Positions 34,754 through 49,659 of a DNA stretch of 64,000 nt are shown here, one piece after another. Origin of the DNA: Glandiceps talaboti (lineage: Eukaryota; Hemichordata; Enteropneusta; Spengelidae); the NCBI RefSeq assembly GCF_964340395.1, contig NC_135550.1, positions 23,874,176-23,938,175 on the forward strand, written 5' to 3'. The stretch's first letter is position 1, and every line of letters begins with the position of its first letter. The translations under genes were made by a program, and so were the position numbers. The notes under the pieces are model-generated. The model was not told the origin of the DNA and made no database searches. It worked only from the letters and a program-made list of their open reading frames with translations.

Positions 34754-34801
34754 TGTATGTATGTATGTATGTATGTATGTATGTATGTATGTATGTATAT
34801 G
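34708..34801. repeat. (ATGT)n microsatellite
   Basis: About 18 ATGT units with ATATAT interruptions at the left edge. It lacks the GT/GC block seen in the longer ATGT loci of this window. Confidence 0.97.
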
Positions 34802-34974
34802 TGTCTGTGTCATTTTGGCCTTTCTAACCAAGTTACAAAGTTTCGACTTATAAAGCAAACTTTGCAAGCATATAGAACATCTTTCAAGGGGGAAATCTTG
34901 CAAAACAACAATTAAATTCTTTAGAGTGAGGCAAAATAAAAATAAATTGTGTGTTTCCGATAACCTGACTGACC

Positions 34975-35448
34975 CTAGTTTAAACCTGCGACCCTAAACA
35001 TTTTAAAAACAAAATGATAAGAAATTCTTTGTCTTCTTGACCGTCTGTTTTCTTTCCCCAGTGCTGTAGCTACGTGTCCATATTTCTTCAAACTATCACA
35101 GAAGGGGTATTCTGACCGACATTTCGTTTGGTTTTGGGTGGAAGCATCATTTTTAAGATATTTAAAAAAATTAAGTAAACAAGATAAAACAAAATAAAAT
35201 ACCGACCTACCTACCATATTTTTCGAGGCCATGTTTAACTTATCGGAAAAACACATTTTTTTCCGCCTGAGTATGAGTGTGTAATGTTGCACGATCTGAC
35301 TATGATTTAGCTTGGATCGCTGGAAAAATGTTTTTTCATCGAAATAAAACAAGTAAAATATTGATACCATGAACGATATAACTGGTAACCAGTATAGTTC
35401 AGTAGTATAAGCCCAACATATGAATTCATTTAGCAACATTAAGCCCAT
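34975..35448 (-). CDS. 157-codon open frame, unknown; possibly repeat-derived
   Basis: The frame has an ATG at 35448 and a stop at 34975-34977. The N-terminal third is hydrophobic and aromatic-rich; a second hydrophobic segment near residues 82-95 is followed by a basic end (KENRRSRRQR). It is the longest non-repeat open frame outside the recognised genes, but codon use follows local AT-rich composition and I know no family with this sequence. It could be a fragment of a mobile element or chance. No splice context was established. Confidence 0.2.
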   Translation of the reverse strand: MGLMLLNEFICWAYTTELYWLPVISFMVSIFYLFYFDEKTFFQRSKLNHSQIVQHYTLILRRKKMCFSDKLNMASKNMVGRSVFYFVLSCLLNFFKYLKNDASTQNQTKCRSEYPFCDSLKKYGHVATALGKENRRSRRQRISYHFVFKMFRVAGLN

Positions 35449-35449
35449 T

Positions 35450-37242
35450 GTACGATTTCAGGGTGTGAACTGTCATTACATATTTGGCTGTCGGAAGATT
35501 ACTCAACGTTTCAAAAGGCGATTGTGTACTTAGGAGAAGTCTCCAAAAATGTAGTACAGTATACAGTCCGACCAGGATACAAGGTACCCCGAATGTCGGC
35601 AAATTTTTCATGTATTTCGCCAGGAGATAATTGTCCAGAGTTTGAAAAATTTAGTGTAGTTGGGCCATGGGTATAGGGTTTATTCTCTTTGAGTGATTAA
35701 ATAGGTGTTTTGCACATCATAGTGACATATTTCGAAGTAAGAATTCTATTTATTGTCTATACCCCAGGGATCTACATGTATATTTACAATCTTAGCGAAT
35801 GAAGTGACGTAAACGTGACGTGACACAGACATTGAAAGTCAGATCCATAACAAGATAAAATCAGTTGATGTCAGTGACATGACACTTGCAATATCATGTT
35901 TACACAAAACCTGTGCATGATAAATGTGAGGATTAGTTGTATGTCTGAGTAATCTCCAAGCAGGGTTTCAACTCAATGAGGCGTGCCATCTAAGGCTGAG
36001 AGGTGCACAAGATAGCTTAATCATCAAAATGAAGATAAAGAACGCAACTTGCAGACATTTCTCATGCGTCACATAGTTAGTGTTTCCAGTTTTTCCTCAT
36101 TTTAAGATGCCTTACGGGGACCCTTAACGGCGCCAGTGATGTTTGTTGTAAAATTAGTCAAGAGACTGTGATCAATTCTCTGATTGTAGAGGTTATTTGC
36201 TCGCCCTGTCTAATTGGCACCAATTTTGTTCTCATATAAGAATCCTGTCGTTTCCTAAACATCGCTTAAGTTTATATTAAAGCGATTGGCGTAAACTACC
36301 TGTGTGCAATTTGCATCAACACAGCTAACTATTACCGCGTGATAAAAGACCCTTTAAACCACGTATCATTAAAAAAGGGCAAAGTCAATGTTTGATAGGA
36401 CAGCCTGTGAAATATGAAATAAGTGACTAGTATTTGATAATAAATACAGATTGTACACATGTTTCACCCTTCGTTTTTTAAATGTTGTTGGAGGTTTCAG
36501 AATTTAAGTAAACATTATTATATCATACGTATTTCTTGATATTAAATGCACCTCGTACATTGTACCCATAGTTATAAAAATTCCGAACAGAGATTAAACA
36601 TAACACACACACATAATTGCTCAGTAACGTTCAAAGCTATACAATGCAAGCATAAGTACTCGTGACTGCATCTTGAAATCTACCAGAAAGGGGGGGGGGG
36701 GGGCAATCTTGAGTATGGCATATACACATTATGTGTGTTTTTTGGTTAGCCAAATGGTTTAGATCTAGTAGTTTTTTGGTTAGAAATTAAGTTCACAACG
36801 AATAAATTACTCAAGAATTATGTGGGAAGTTTGGGTTTGAATGAAATTATTAAATTAGGCACCAAATAATTCACTTTCGATTTTTGTTTGTGAGCGAATG
36901 ATGCTTAGGCAAACATCACAATGATTGACTACTCCGAGCACATCCTAACGGCATACATAAAATCTCTCACGCAAGTCGACAATTATAATTATATCAAGTC
37001 AAATTTCATTTTGACATAGTTGTTCGCTGCCGCCAAATGTTTAATTGGTTCGCCCCCATAAAGGCAAGCCGCAAACTGCAGTACGTTATAATAGCTAATA
37101 ATTGTCGTGACATGCTTTGCAATCATTAAGTTCAAGTTTCATATTTCTATATTTTGAACTTAAGATATTGTCTACAGTACCCTTTTGACCGTTACACAGA
37201 GCTTGCTGTCAATGTAGGTAAAACACACACATACACACACAC

Positions 37243-37276
<34 letters not shown>

Positions 37277-39515
37277 CCCCCTCTCTCTCTCTCTCTTTCT
37301 CTCCCCCTCTCTGAGGTACCATCTGTTTCCTCTACATATTGTGTGCAATAAATTGTCTGTAACGTCAGCCCGCACTACTTTTTAGTTCTCATGGGAGAAT
37401 CTCGTGTTAAGGTGTGTGGCAATTGAGAGTGTGTGAGCAGCGGTGTTATTTTCCAACCTAACTGAGGCCGCTTCGTCAAAGAAAGCTACCTCCTGTCACC
37501 CTCATAAACTTTGGAATCAATGCTCTCATGTACCATGGTATTACTGAAAAATTCAAGCTACACTGTTCATCTTAAATTACGTCCAGTCTACACAGTCATA
37601 AGAACTTCTCTTTACTGCAGGCTGGCTACTGATGTTGACTATTGCATGATCTACTGAATACAGCACAAGTATGTTCACTCTCAATAACCCGTCATTTTAC
37701 AGTCAATTGAAAGCTCCCAAGACTGTAAAAGGCCGTATTTCTCAGTATTTTGTGAGCAAAGTAGCACTGACTTAGATGTCATGGTTCACCAGATAGCAAT
37801 ATCCTGTCTAAACCATCGTTTATTCCACCAAATCAAATACACAGAACGACTGTTATGTGCAATATTGCCATTATTGTATCATTGCGTCTAGATGATAACT
37901 ATTCCACACTCAAGACTGTGAGATAGCAGTTTAGCTAGTCAACAGTGCACACTTTCTTCAAGAAAATGCCTTGAAATTGTAGAAAGTGACGTAAATTGAT
38001 AGCCATGCAGTTGTTGTATCAGAGTTCGATATTCTCAATGGTGTACTCTATACATTGTCTGTATATTCTGCCTTCCTCTATGGTATAACTTGTTTACTTT
38101 TCTATTTGTTTAATGCTCTTCTCTTCTCTATTCTGCTTTAAATTTTGTCCCTGATTTCCTAAGGTATACTAATATTTCTTGAAAATGCGTGTAGGTGATC
38201 GATTGTCACAACATTATAGGCTGTGGTAATAAAAACGATGCCATCACTATATTTTTAATGACACCGACGAATTAAAAGCGGTTTTCAAAGGAATCGTCGA
38301 TGAATTCTCAGCTCTGATGTTACATGTATGTTAGTATACGAAGACTAGCTAAAAGTCATAGTTCAGTAGACAACTTCAGATATGAAATGGTAAATCAACT
38401 ATGCTCTTTCCATTATCAAAGTTCACATGCAAATTCCCCACGAACGTAGCCCGTGTGTTCTACGGTGTAACTTCGATGTTATTGACCTTGATGCTACAGA
38501 TGTACCTGTTTGTTTTAGCGGTACTGTCTGTTGAGTTACTCAGTGTAGTACATACAATGTGTCAGCAACTGAGTTATACAGCGGTACGTCAACGATAGTT
38601 TAACCCAAACGATAGTCCCTCGGAGATAGAGAAACTGTGCCCAAACCCTTTCTCTTACACTATCGCCTGTTCCAACGTAACCTAATATGCACCTAGGACA
38701 ATATGTTCGTTATTGATTTACTGCATGTTCAATCATTACACATTTATCATCTTTCAATACAAGTGACTTCCCAGATGAAGCACGTGTTTCCACACATTAT
38801 ATTTTGGGATCACTGTGGAAAACAGATATGCAACACCAATTGAATCACCAGATTAAGAGTACGAGTGTTGCCTTGCTTGACTTTCACAATGTCCTCCAAG
38901 CTCTTGTGTTTGGACTATTGTGTTCGACTCTCTCAGAAGTTAATTGATTGCGAAATTTCGTGCATTTTCGTATTTACCGATTTACTCCCAAACTACCGGA
39001 TGCATCAACTGTATTAGAGTCATAAACTCATCGCTTAACCGATGCAAAAAGAAGGACGTCGCAATCGCTGCAAAAACTACTGAAATCGGCCGTGTTTTAG
39101 GAAAGTTACATCTGCTTCAATATTCCTCTGTTTTTTGACAATGATTTATTAATTTGTAATCAGCAATTTCAAGCTAGCAAATATATTAAGTGATCATCGA
39201 ATTTCCAGAAGCACTACCATTCAAGGTATTGTTATTGTACGTTGTTATGGCGTATCTCAGACCACTGTAAAATAATAAAACATTTCTATAGTGGTATGAG
39301 TGTGTCTCAATAACTTGTTAGTTTGTGTTCAAAGTATAAGACGATGTCCATACACAGTCGACATATATAATCTTGTTCGAATCTAGGTAGTACTTGGCCG
39401 GCCAGCTGAGTTATGTATTAATATGTGAACGTTGTGAGTTGTGAGTTGTAAGTCTCAGGCTTACAGTCACACATGTGTGTATTGTAATGAACCAATGTTA
39501 TGAAATAAGCACTTG
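35450..39515. other. 4 kb without a supported gene
   Basis: The stretch contains a composite (CA)n-(TGTC)n-(TC)n microsatellite at about 37221-37311 and a 14-base G run at 36690-36703. Otherwise there are only short open frames without splice or motif support. Confidence 0.45.
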
Positions 39516-39517
39516 TA

Positions 39518-39909
<392 letters not shown>

Positions 39910-40044
39910 ATTTGTATAAATTTGTGCATCGATAAGTTTGTTTGTTGATTTATGCAAGATTTTTTTGTCACCAGACATATTCGCATCTTTGACTGTAATT
40001 TCCATATATAGAGACAATTATTGCCAGTGGACATCATTCAAACA

Positions 40045-40186
40045 ATGGGAAAGGTTTCGTTGCAAACTATCTGTTTAGTATTATTGTGGTCTGAGGTTTT
40101 CAATATTAGAACCATGCCATATAGCATAAGAACACTTTCACATGTAAACGTATTTAACACTTTGCACTTGAACAATTTGCGTACTG
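40045..40186 (+). CDS. Weak candidate first exon with signal peptide
   Basis: An ATG in good context (ACAATGG) opens 47 codons plus one base, ending at a CTG/GTAGGA donor. Residues 1-20 (MGKVSLQTICLVLLWSEVFN) have the basic start, hydrophobic core and polar end of a signal peptide. No partner exon or family was found; it may be chance. Confidence 0.22.
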
Positions 40187-40189
40187 GTA

Positions 40190-43100
40190 GGAAAACCTGG
40201 ATTACGCTATTCATCAACATTTCTAATACTTTGATGAGTGTATCATTCATCAAATTTGTCAAGTTAAAGTTTACTGCTATGTTTATGACACCATTAGTCT
40301 CACTTACTCTAACCAGCTGTTAGTGGTTTTCAATCATGTATGCATTTATATAAACGGCCATACATAGATTAACTAGTTTGATTCCCTAGTCACCACTTTC
40401 CTATTTATGTCTCTCGTAGGATATCAAGCCTTGCGATATTCATTATGCCCTGTGTGTAAAGCTGTGTACGCTGCAGCTGATAACACCACGTTCGCAAATC
40501 CACTTTCTGGTACCCATCCCTCCAAAGCGATTGGACTGGATTTATTTATAGACGTGTAGAGTATATAATCCATTCAATGTATTTTATTTCAATCTCTGCA
40601 TGAAACAATTACTTCAGCGAACACACTTACAACAGACTTAAATGTTTGTACTATGCACTATGTTGCATTCTGTGTAAATCTCTTCAACATGTTGAAACTG
40701 TTTGCTAAAACGATGTTCACCAATCCAGTGTGTACTCATCTCTTCATAGCGATCAGTAAAGAGCTGTTCAATATACATTTATTTGCTTACCTACCGGAAA
40801 AACGGAGTTCATCAAACACATGTTGAGATAAAAGTAATCAATATTTTTCTTGCTGCCTTCTTTTACGTTTTTTCCCTTTTGAACACATGTTGTTAAAGTT
40901 AAAGGTGAATACACATATAATACAGGTTGCCATCTTGCAATCATTGTATGAATCTTAATTATTGTACGCAGGTTTTCAGTAGTTTTCTGTAAGCGACTGC
41001 AGTCAAGGTCAATCCAGAATTATGGGAAATGGTAGCCATATATTGATTGCGTCCCAATTACCCACATTGAATTCTATGTTTTCAGCGAATTGTGTCACAG
41101 TTGCAATTTTTTTGACGAATATTTTATAAGCATTTTTTAAATTAAATTTTTGCTACTTATAGAACAAAATTGTTGATAAAATCAACGATTGTGATATGAT
41201 TACTGTGATACATTATCAATTTATTACAGGTTGTGCGCCTGCATTAATTCAGTGGTCTACAGTAGTCATAATATTTTATTGATTGTGCTAACTGAAATCC
41301 CTTCAATTAAATATCTCCTGTGTTCCCATTTTCGTCGATTTCATATTACATAGTTTAAATATGCAAATAATTACTTCAGAAGATAAATTCCCTCGAGCAT
41401 TAATATGTATTAGCTGTTTTTAGTACAGGTTCTAAAACACACCCTTCTTGTATTCGTGTCTGAACATTTCCTGGAATTTGTGTGTTACTGATTCGTACAG
41501 CATGTCTCATCGTCGTAAACAACAGCCTCTTTTACGGCACCGTCCTCAAAGACGCATCGCCAAGAGGCCATGGTTTCATTCACATACAAAAAGCGTTATT
41601 CATCACAGTGGCTTTGTACATCACACTAGTACTACAACCAATCAGATTGTCATCTGCATACCACGTGATATACAATGCCCCTTGGCATGATACCTCCACA
41701 AAAAACTGACTCAGACAAGTTGGGTTCTTGTTGCTGAAATTTAATTTTGTCATCCTACGTACAAGATTGGAATGATATGAACAGAAAATAATGACTTATA
41801 AATCTTGCATGGAACTTCTAAATAGGGTTTGTGAGACTCGTGGATTTCACTGATGCTGTGTACTGTCAGATACGATCGGGACTGAGTTTGTAGCAAGTTA
41901 CTACAGCAGCCATAAGTTGGGTACAACAAGTCGCCGATTCATGCCAGGTCACTCGGGATACATGTAATTTTATTCACAACCTATAGTTATTGGAGTAATG
42001 TTTATAATACTTTTCTTGATTTTATAAGGAATTGAACCTGGGCAGCATGCTAATAAGTATGGCCTTTTTAATTAGCACTGTGTTCTCTGGGTGCAGGATT
42101 CCAGAACTCCGGGACTGTGTTCATGACACTATACTACTACTCAGTGTGTTGCCCGTATATCAGTATTAAATTTCCGATTCCAATGAATCTTTCCTCGTTC
42201 TTGCTTTATGCTCTTTACCACCTTCAAATGTTGGTTATCCTAGTAGTTTTGAATGAGACTAGTAACTTTTACACAGATCTTTCGAATCACCTGTTCACAT
42301 GCACATATACTCAGTACTAGTCCTGCTTGCAGACGGTACACGGGTCTAGATTACTGACCCTCAACACCGTCCTGCAAAGAGCAATGTACCAATCCTATCT
42401 CGTGTGCGGGAACAAAATGCACCCGCATCAATTACCAAAGAATTACATACCCACTGATCAAATATGAGCAATCGATCGAATATGTACTCATTTTACATCT
42501 CTTTGACGATAGTAGTCGCTCGTAAGATCCAACAAAATGTCGAAATCGGAACTATTCCAGTTCTGGTTGTAATTTCAAATGTCCCACCTTACAAACGCCG
42601 CCATATTTGATCAGGGTGTCCACTACAGCATCGTACGTAAGGCAGAACCTTGAAATTACGGTTGAACCCGTGATTTCGGATTTTTGGTCTAACTGTGACT
42701 TTTGTTGCCACGGTGAGGTAAAATTACTAAATAGTCGATTTATTGCTAACATTTAACCACAGGGTGCGTTAATTCTTTAGTTACCAGCATTCTGGTAAGC
42801 ACACATTTCACGGCTGGCTCTTCGCAGGACGGAGAAGGAAGGGACGACTTACTCCTTATGTAAGCAGGACTACCTCAGTGCATGCGGGAAGGACTGTCAA
42901 GTTATCTTTTGGACTCACTGTTTATGGTCAGAAATACTGTTGCTTCAAGGGAATGGCCCTATATAAACAGGCATATTTAGTCACGTTGACGTTCTTTCAC
43001 AGTGACAAGTCAGAGTATAAGTATATAAATAGTTGCCGATCAGCGTTAAATACACGCTTACAGTGAACATGCTTGACTACAGAACGTACGGATAGTCATG

Positions 43101-45300
43101 ACGTCATTATTCATGAATATTTATTACTAAACTGAAATAACGCTTTCATAGCCCTAAGAAACCTGAGCTTTATTTCGCAGTGTCACGACTAAATAACAGC
43201 TCTAGTTAGCGAGAATGCGCACGTGTACATATACAACTTGATAGAGAGTTATAGAGCTAGATTACTCTATTGCGTTTTAACAATGAATGATGACAAGAGG
43301 TTTGGTGGAATCGTTCTCGCGTCGATTATGCCATGATGACCAATTCTACAGATACAGATGATAGCCAGTGCATCTGTACCCACCATGGTAAGAACGCAAG
43401 ATGAAACACTCTAAATGACGTGTTTACGATCACCAAAGCGACCGATACTATATCACCCACTTAACATGTAGGTATACGCTGTCCATCCATCACAAGGCTT
43501 GTTTTTGCTGAAATTAAAAGTACTTTAACAACAATTCATGTTTTTCCCTATTCATCGATTATCTAACATTAAATTGTGATTTGAGAAATGAGAACAGTCT
43601 TTAGTCAAGAGTGATGAAGAACACTGGCCGAATATTTATGTGTAATTTGTTTGTGTACACAAATGAAGTGGATACTTATCATTAGGGTTAGGGAATTTGG
43701 AATGCGGATTATGATAAAAGTATAGTTCAAGGTTTCATCATACGCAAAATTGTTATCACAAGGAAATCTTGTCTCAGTACCTTACTTGTGTTGATATATT
43801 ATGAACCAGTGTGACAAATGTGGCCTAGATATTATCATATTTACAGCTCTCTTTGCTAACATAACTTAATATTGTACTAATCATATGGTTATCACAAAAC
43901 GCAATGCATGAGTAACTGTGCATAAAATTGTACACGTTAATAAGAAGCATAATGGCACATCAGATTACATCTTTTCCATCATCCAGGTCATTTCAACGAC
44001 ATTATGTACAAATGGTCTCACACATATGATATTATTCAAAGTTTCCTTGATTGAGGTCATGATATTTATATAAGGGCAGGGTGCTCCAATTTTGTTTTAA
44101 CTACTTTCCAACACTGCACACTTTGTCAAATGACGTATGTAGCAGCAGACTGAAGTAAAGCAAAACGTTTGTCAACCGTCACACATCCGTTGAAATACGA
44201 TGATGCTTCAAAGTGTGTTCTATTCATACAGTGAAATGATCAAACCCCGTTTTAAGTTATGAATATCTTTTATAGATGTCAATACAAATGTGTTCGTGGA
44301 CTCAAACTACCTACATAGTGTCACTTTATACGCCACAGGAACTATAGAAGCGCTTATAAGACCACAACTGGCGACCATGGCTATTTTGATTTCGCCCAAT
44401 GCTTAAAAAACAGTCAAATGTCAATTACCCCCCCCCCCCCCATCATGAGTTTTGTATAAGACAGAATGACACCGATATAATATAGACACGGTAACAAATC
44501 TTACAGCATAAACTCTACATGCTTATATGACCTATAAAGATGCAAAGTGGGATACCAGTGCCAACAATGAATTATGCAGTACTGTTTTAGTTATCCAATA
44601 TGGAAGGATATGGTATGCAATAAATGGTCAGACAATGTTTGGTTCGCATTTGGAATATCTTCCTTTCCGTTAATATAAATGCATGGCATTTGGTAAAGTA
44701 TCCAATGCTTTATGAAATAGGCTAATTATTTAATGGGTTGTGTGTTTCCTCTTATATGGTGTTGTATTCACCAACAGAGATGTAGTAAAATACAGGGTAA
44801 AGCATTGCCTTCCCGTATAGGGAGGTCTCAGCTACGTCAATTAGAGGTTCCGGGCCCGGGACTTAATCAGAAAAGGGAAATACGAGAGACAGAAGACTTG
44901 ACTTCACGGGCACCACAAACGCGTCACGTTGCTATACTCGTCAAACATACTCCTAGAACTAATGGCATGGGGAGGGGGGGGGGAGAAATATCAATAAAGG
45001 CATTATGGGTATAACATTTACCCATACCAAGTATGGAAAGAAATATTATGTAAAAAGACTATAATGTCCATGATCATAAATAAAAGCCACACTCTCTCCA
45101 GTCCACAGAGTTTGTGCAGTGATCGAGCAAAATAATAACAAATCATATTAGAAACGAGTACTATAGAACAGTAGATAACCTTTGAAGAGTAAGGTATACA
45201 TTGATTCCAATTCACCAAGGAATTTATCCGCATACATGTAATTAGTTGTAAACTGGTGAAAGTAAACAATCATAAGTAGAATCATAATATAATTTTAATC
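40190..45300. other. 5 kb without a supported gene
   Basis: A 14-base C run lies at 44428-44441. Around 41464-41707 two overlapping plus-strand frames stay open for about 75 codons, one with a hydrophobic helix, but there is no convincing splice boundary. I see no RNA gene or mobile-element signature. Confidence 0.4.
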
Positions 45301-45340
45301 ATAAATCAAAGTTATAACTTAAGGGTAGACTTTGATTTAT
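45301..45340. repeat. Perfect 12-bp inverted repeat (hairpin)
   Basis: ATAAATCAAAGT (45301-45312) is the exact reverse complement of ACTTTGATTTAT (45329-45340), with a 16-bp spacer. It is not followed by a T run in the manner of a terminator and lies far from recognised genes. Confidence 0.6.
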
Positions 45341-48300
45341 CTAAAAACCTTGCGGAATTCCACCTACCATTTATGTACTACACTGAATATGAAATATATG
45401 TAAGTCTTGTATTCGATGTAATCACATAGGCATCACACAACTGCTGGCAAGTAAGTTCCAATCAACATCTCTAACTGGAAATTTTCACATCACCAGCATC
45501 AAGCAGTCACAAAACATCCATGCAAACAGCTAATGACCATAGCGGGTTATTTGTGTATATATTAGGCTTCCTTTGCTAAATATTTCAAGTTTTAGTGCTT
45601 GTATTGTATAGTTTTATCAGACAGTCTGAACAGGACGAAAACACAAAGCTCTCATGAAATGACATGTGAGCAGAATAATTATTTGCTTTCAGTACGTGTT
45701 TACTCCTGGACCAATGTTTTTATATATCACGTCTTATACGAACAAGGTTTCAGACACAAGTATGTATTGATTGCTTGGTGTAGCTAGACGATTGGTAAGT
45801 TAACATCGGCGGGTGAACACTGTCATAAGATGCAGGGGTTATGACATGTTGTCTTTTCTAGGTTTAAGTTGAGAGATCATAAATAATATTATAATATCGT
45901 TCAATGTCAACATAGCACAGTGTTGCTGTTCATGTGTTTTCATGCTCATTCGGTATTGTAAGTTACTAGTCTGCAGATTCTAGCTACCTTATACACGTTG
46001 CTGTAACTATTGCTTGGGTGGAGGCTGGACGCTGGCTAGGGGTGAGCTAGGAGGAGCCATATGAATAGCTCTCCGTTCGAATTCGTAACTGTTTTGTTTC
46101 GAAACTTGGCACAAATATGAGATTCCATCTAGAACATGTGCACATTTGTTTTGTTGTTACATCTCATAAACGTTGCCTTAGGCTTAAAAATTTGTACAAT
46201 AAAAAAGTTATATGTGACCGAATTCTGTAGAGAATAAACTACATAATTACATCAATATGTGATGGATAGAAAAGAAACTCTCAATGACTCTTGAAGTTCG
46301 ACCCGTATCGAATGGATTAGACAACATTTATTTTGATCATCAAGTGGAGCAATGAAGGTATATGTAGAACCGATTAGAACGATAAGTAAACTCCCGAACT
46401 GAGTGTATCTGGAAAAAAAAATTGGATTTATTTAAGATGGGTGAATACTAATCAAGTTGATTCATAGTCTGTTTGTAGTGAATGCTTGAAGTTGTCTAGC
46501 AATGAAAAAGTGGACTAGGACTATGGAAATTGTGATTAAGAAATTGAAGACATTTTTGGATTGATGGGCATTGCTCCTAGATGCTGTAAATAACAATTTT
46601 CATAAGTGTTGATTATGCACGACGTTTTCCAATTAAACAAATAGACGTCTTTAGTAAAAACATTTTTAGGATGACCTCATTTTCATTCAATACTGTGAAA
46701 TATATGCTCTGTTAGTCAGTATACGTACAGAATTCACAAGATTCTATTAGCTCAAAGTACTTCCCGTACTTTTCCACAGATGTCTACTTAAATCTGACCT
46801 ATTCACTGTTTGAGCAATCGTGTGACTCATTCTTCGTAAGCACACCATTCCTACAAATATGTGTTATGTTTTCAAGTAAAATAGAGATATAAATATTTAA
46901 AAAGCCTTATTCTTGAAACAAGCCTGCAGGCATATTAATCTATTTGTATAAGTATTTTACAGACTTTGAAATGACCATAATTAGTGAAGAAGTTTGTCAA
47001 TGGTCTTTGTCGCTAGACGGCAGTTTGCAATAACACGTATATAGAATATTATTCAGTCTGTTAAAAGACATGATTAGATCTAAAAGTGACATATGTCTGA
47101 ACACCATGTTGGTAGTTTATGACACGTGGATGTGAAAGGTTTACATCGTTATCTGTTAAGTTGACGTTTCATCTCCAATTCCTATCGCCATTAGTTTGAC
47201 TGTGATTGACTTGGCCTCTTGACCTATATTGAAAAATTGCGACTGGCGCAATTAATTCAAATTGAACAACGAGATTTTTGACTGCTGCATGTGAAAATCG
47301 TGCGATTACATGTCAACATCAATGCAAGCACCACTATGTCCAAAGTTAACTTCCATTAATGTATAGCTACTTGCATTTTGTATTTATTATCTAAACCTCA
47401 TCAATATCTTAAAACACCCAAGTAAATCTTCAAGTTATTTTAAAAGGGAATATGATTTCTCGAACCACATATTTTTTATATAGATTGTTTCATCGTATAC
47501 TCACGTAGTTACTCCACTTTGTCTTTGGACCTTTCCTTCGGTAGTTTCTACATCGGCAATGGGAGGGAACGATTTGTTTATACATAATTCAAACGAGGGA
47601 ATAATGATGAATTCTCACTGGTATTTGCTTCATCAGCACAAATAACATATATACTTTCACCACCTTTCCATACGTTAATTTGTAAGTGCAGCTGCAGTGA
47701 AATAGCACAGAATATTCCGGTCCGTTCAGGATATGTTTCGTACTATTCGAACATTCACCAAGTATTACGGAAGTGATTCTTTTTTTAAAATTTATATCGA
47801 CACCTTTGTCATTTTACTTTGTTGTCGTTTAACAGCAAGTTTTAATACAAAATGACACGCTTCCGTAAGGTAAGTCATAAAATAACCTTTTTAACACAAA
47901 TTTAAACCTGTGATTTTAGTATATAGTCCAAACTAATTCTGAGTTAATGCACCACTAATTGGACATAAACAGTTCTAAAGTAGCTTGTGCGCCAAAGTGC
48001 ATGTACATGAGTAGCACTGAATGGATTGCAAGTCGCCAAACAGTTGAAACATCTCCATGATGTAATACGACTTTAGCTAATTGTAAACTGTCGTTCTTTA
48101 AAACAATTCTTTTGAGGAGTGTAGCTCACATTTTGCCTCTGCACCGTTTCACGATCTAGATCTACATCTAACAAGATACTTATGGAAGAGCTTGCAGTCA
48201 TTGAGCGAATATAACCTTATTCTAGGGGAAACAATGCGCACGATAATCGAAGGCATGCACGCTAGAAAATTGAATGTATCTGTCAAACTTTGCTTCATAG

Positions 48301-49640
48301 AAAAGGATTTGTAGATCTGATCAAAGTAGTTAGGCGGAGGACCATGCGTGTCACTTGCTAATCTGGGCATTGATATTCAAGAGACTCTCTATCTCTCGAG
48401 ACTTCCACACTATCCAAAAATATTAGAAAACATTCACACTGAAACTACTCTTAAAAGCTTTCTGTTGATTAATAGATGTGTCACTTATTGTCATCAGTAG
48501 TAATATCGTTAACAAGGTATTTCATTACATACTACCGTTTTCGTCGCAGTTCAGTCATTTGGAAATCGATAACTGATTTCAATAGCGTTTCTCATTCGCC
48601 GAAACATCGATCAAATATTTGCACAGTGACACGATTTTACCTCCACTGAATCCTTTGATAGATACTGTGCGGAAAGCGGAAAGGGTTATTGTAATTTAAG
48701 AAAAAACTCTCCATTTGAATGTATAAACTTGAGATTTCTACGAAAAAGGAACATTTGAGATTCAGAAGCTGTATAAATAAAACACTGGGTGGCTTCATGG
48801 TGCTTTTGTTTGTATTTGAAATACATTTATATAATTCTAATGCTAGCACACATAAAAGGAATAAGCTTACACATCAAGATTTCAAAATGATACAAGTACA
48901 GATGATGGTTATGTAAACTGGTATACCAGAAATACAATATTGTTTTTTTTACATACAGATTATTACCTGATACAAAATTACAATACAAGCTTTCACTGTC
49001 GGCTACTTTAGAACGGTGCGTCAGGGATCGACAATGAACACTATTTAATGTGCAGGTGTCAATATTATAGATAAAGAAAAGAAATCTGCTTTAACTACAA
49101 AGTAGAAGTTGTCACATTGACTACTGACGTCAAGGAAACATCTGGAGTTTCATAAACTACTTATCGCTATCAGTTTCCTTTTTTAGATTTATTTTTTGTC
49201 AAACAAACAATGTTTTCATAGTAATGATTTCGTCTACTTTGTGTTATCGAATTACATGCGTAGTGTTTATTATTACTAGTTAATAACAACACCTCATGTG
49301 GTGAAATATCATCTAAGTAAGGAATATCTATATTTGATTACTATCTGCATAAGTGCTAGATGGATAATGTGCACACACTTTAAATAAATACTTGAAATTC
49401 TCTTGAACAAAAGTCGAAGAAAGATAAAAGACAAGAAAATTGTATTGCCTGCTGTGCCAGTGATGAGTTTACGATCATGTCAGTCTCGCTAGGTCAGATG
49501 ATAACTAGTAGTCATGTACTTCCAATATACTTGTTCGATGACAGATTGAAGTTGGCCATGTTGATCGACTCAATGTTTGTTCTTTAAGTTCTAGTCGACA
49601 TGGTAAATCTATTTATCTGAGGTAATAGTTCTGAATGTCT
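45341..49640. other. 4.3 kb without a supported gene
   Basis: This is the region downstream of the GPCR on its strand. Short open frames only; no repeat longer than a few units and no recognisable exon. Confidence 0.45.
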
Positions 49641-49644
49641 ATTT

Positions 49645-49650
49645 TTTATT
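49645..49650 (-). terminator. Poly(A) signal 9 bp after the GPCR stop codon
   Basis: TTTATT on the plus strand is AATAAA on the minus strand, 9 bp beyond the TAG at 49662-49660. If used, the 3' UTR would be only about 25-30 nt. Further AATAAA hexamers occur downstream (for example near 49186), so this may not be the main site. Confidence 0.35.
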
Positions 49651-49659
49651 CAGATAACG

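Noticed and set aside
36690-36703. G/C homopolymer runs (also near 26.4, 26.8, 44.4, 52.6 kb) as quadruplex or regulatory elements
   Set aside because: Single runs without the four-tract spacing of a quadruplex and not near genes; more likely slippage.
41464-41707. Two overlapping frames of about 75-80 codons, one with a membrane-helix-like segment
   Set aside because: No convincing splice boundary, no recognised motif, and both frames being open argues for composition, not coding.
44733-45014. 93-codon frame with slightly higher GC
   Set aside because: No acceptor/donor pair or known motif, and it runs into a G homopolymer.
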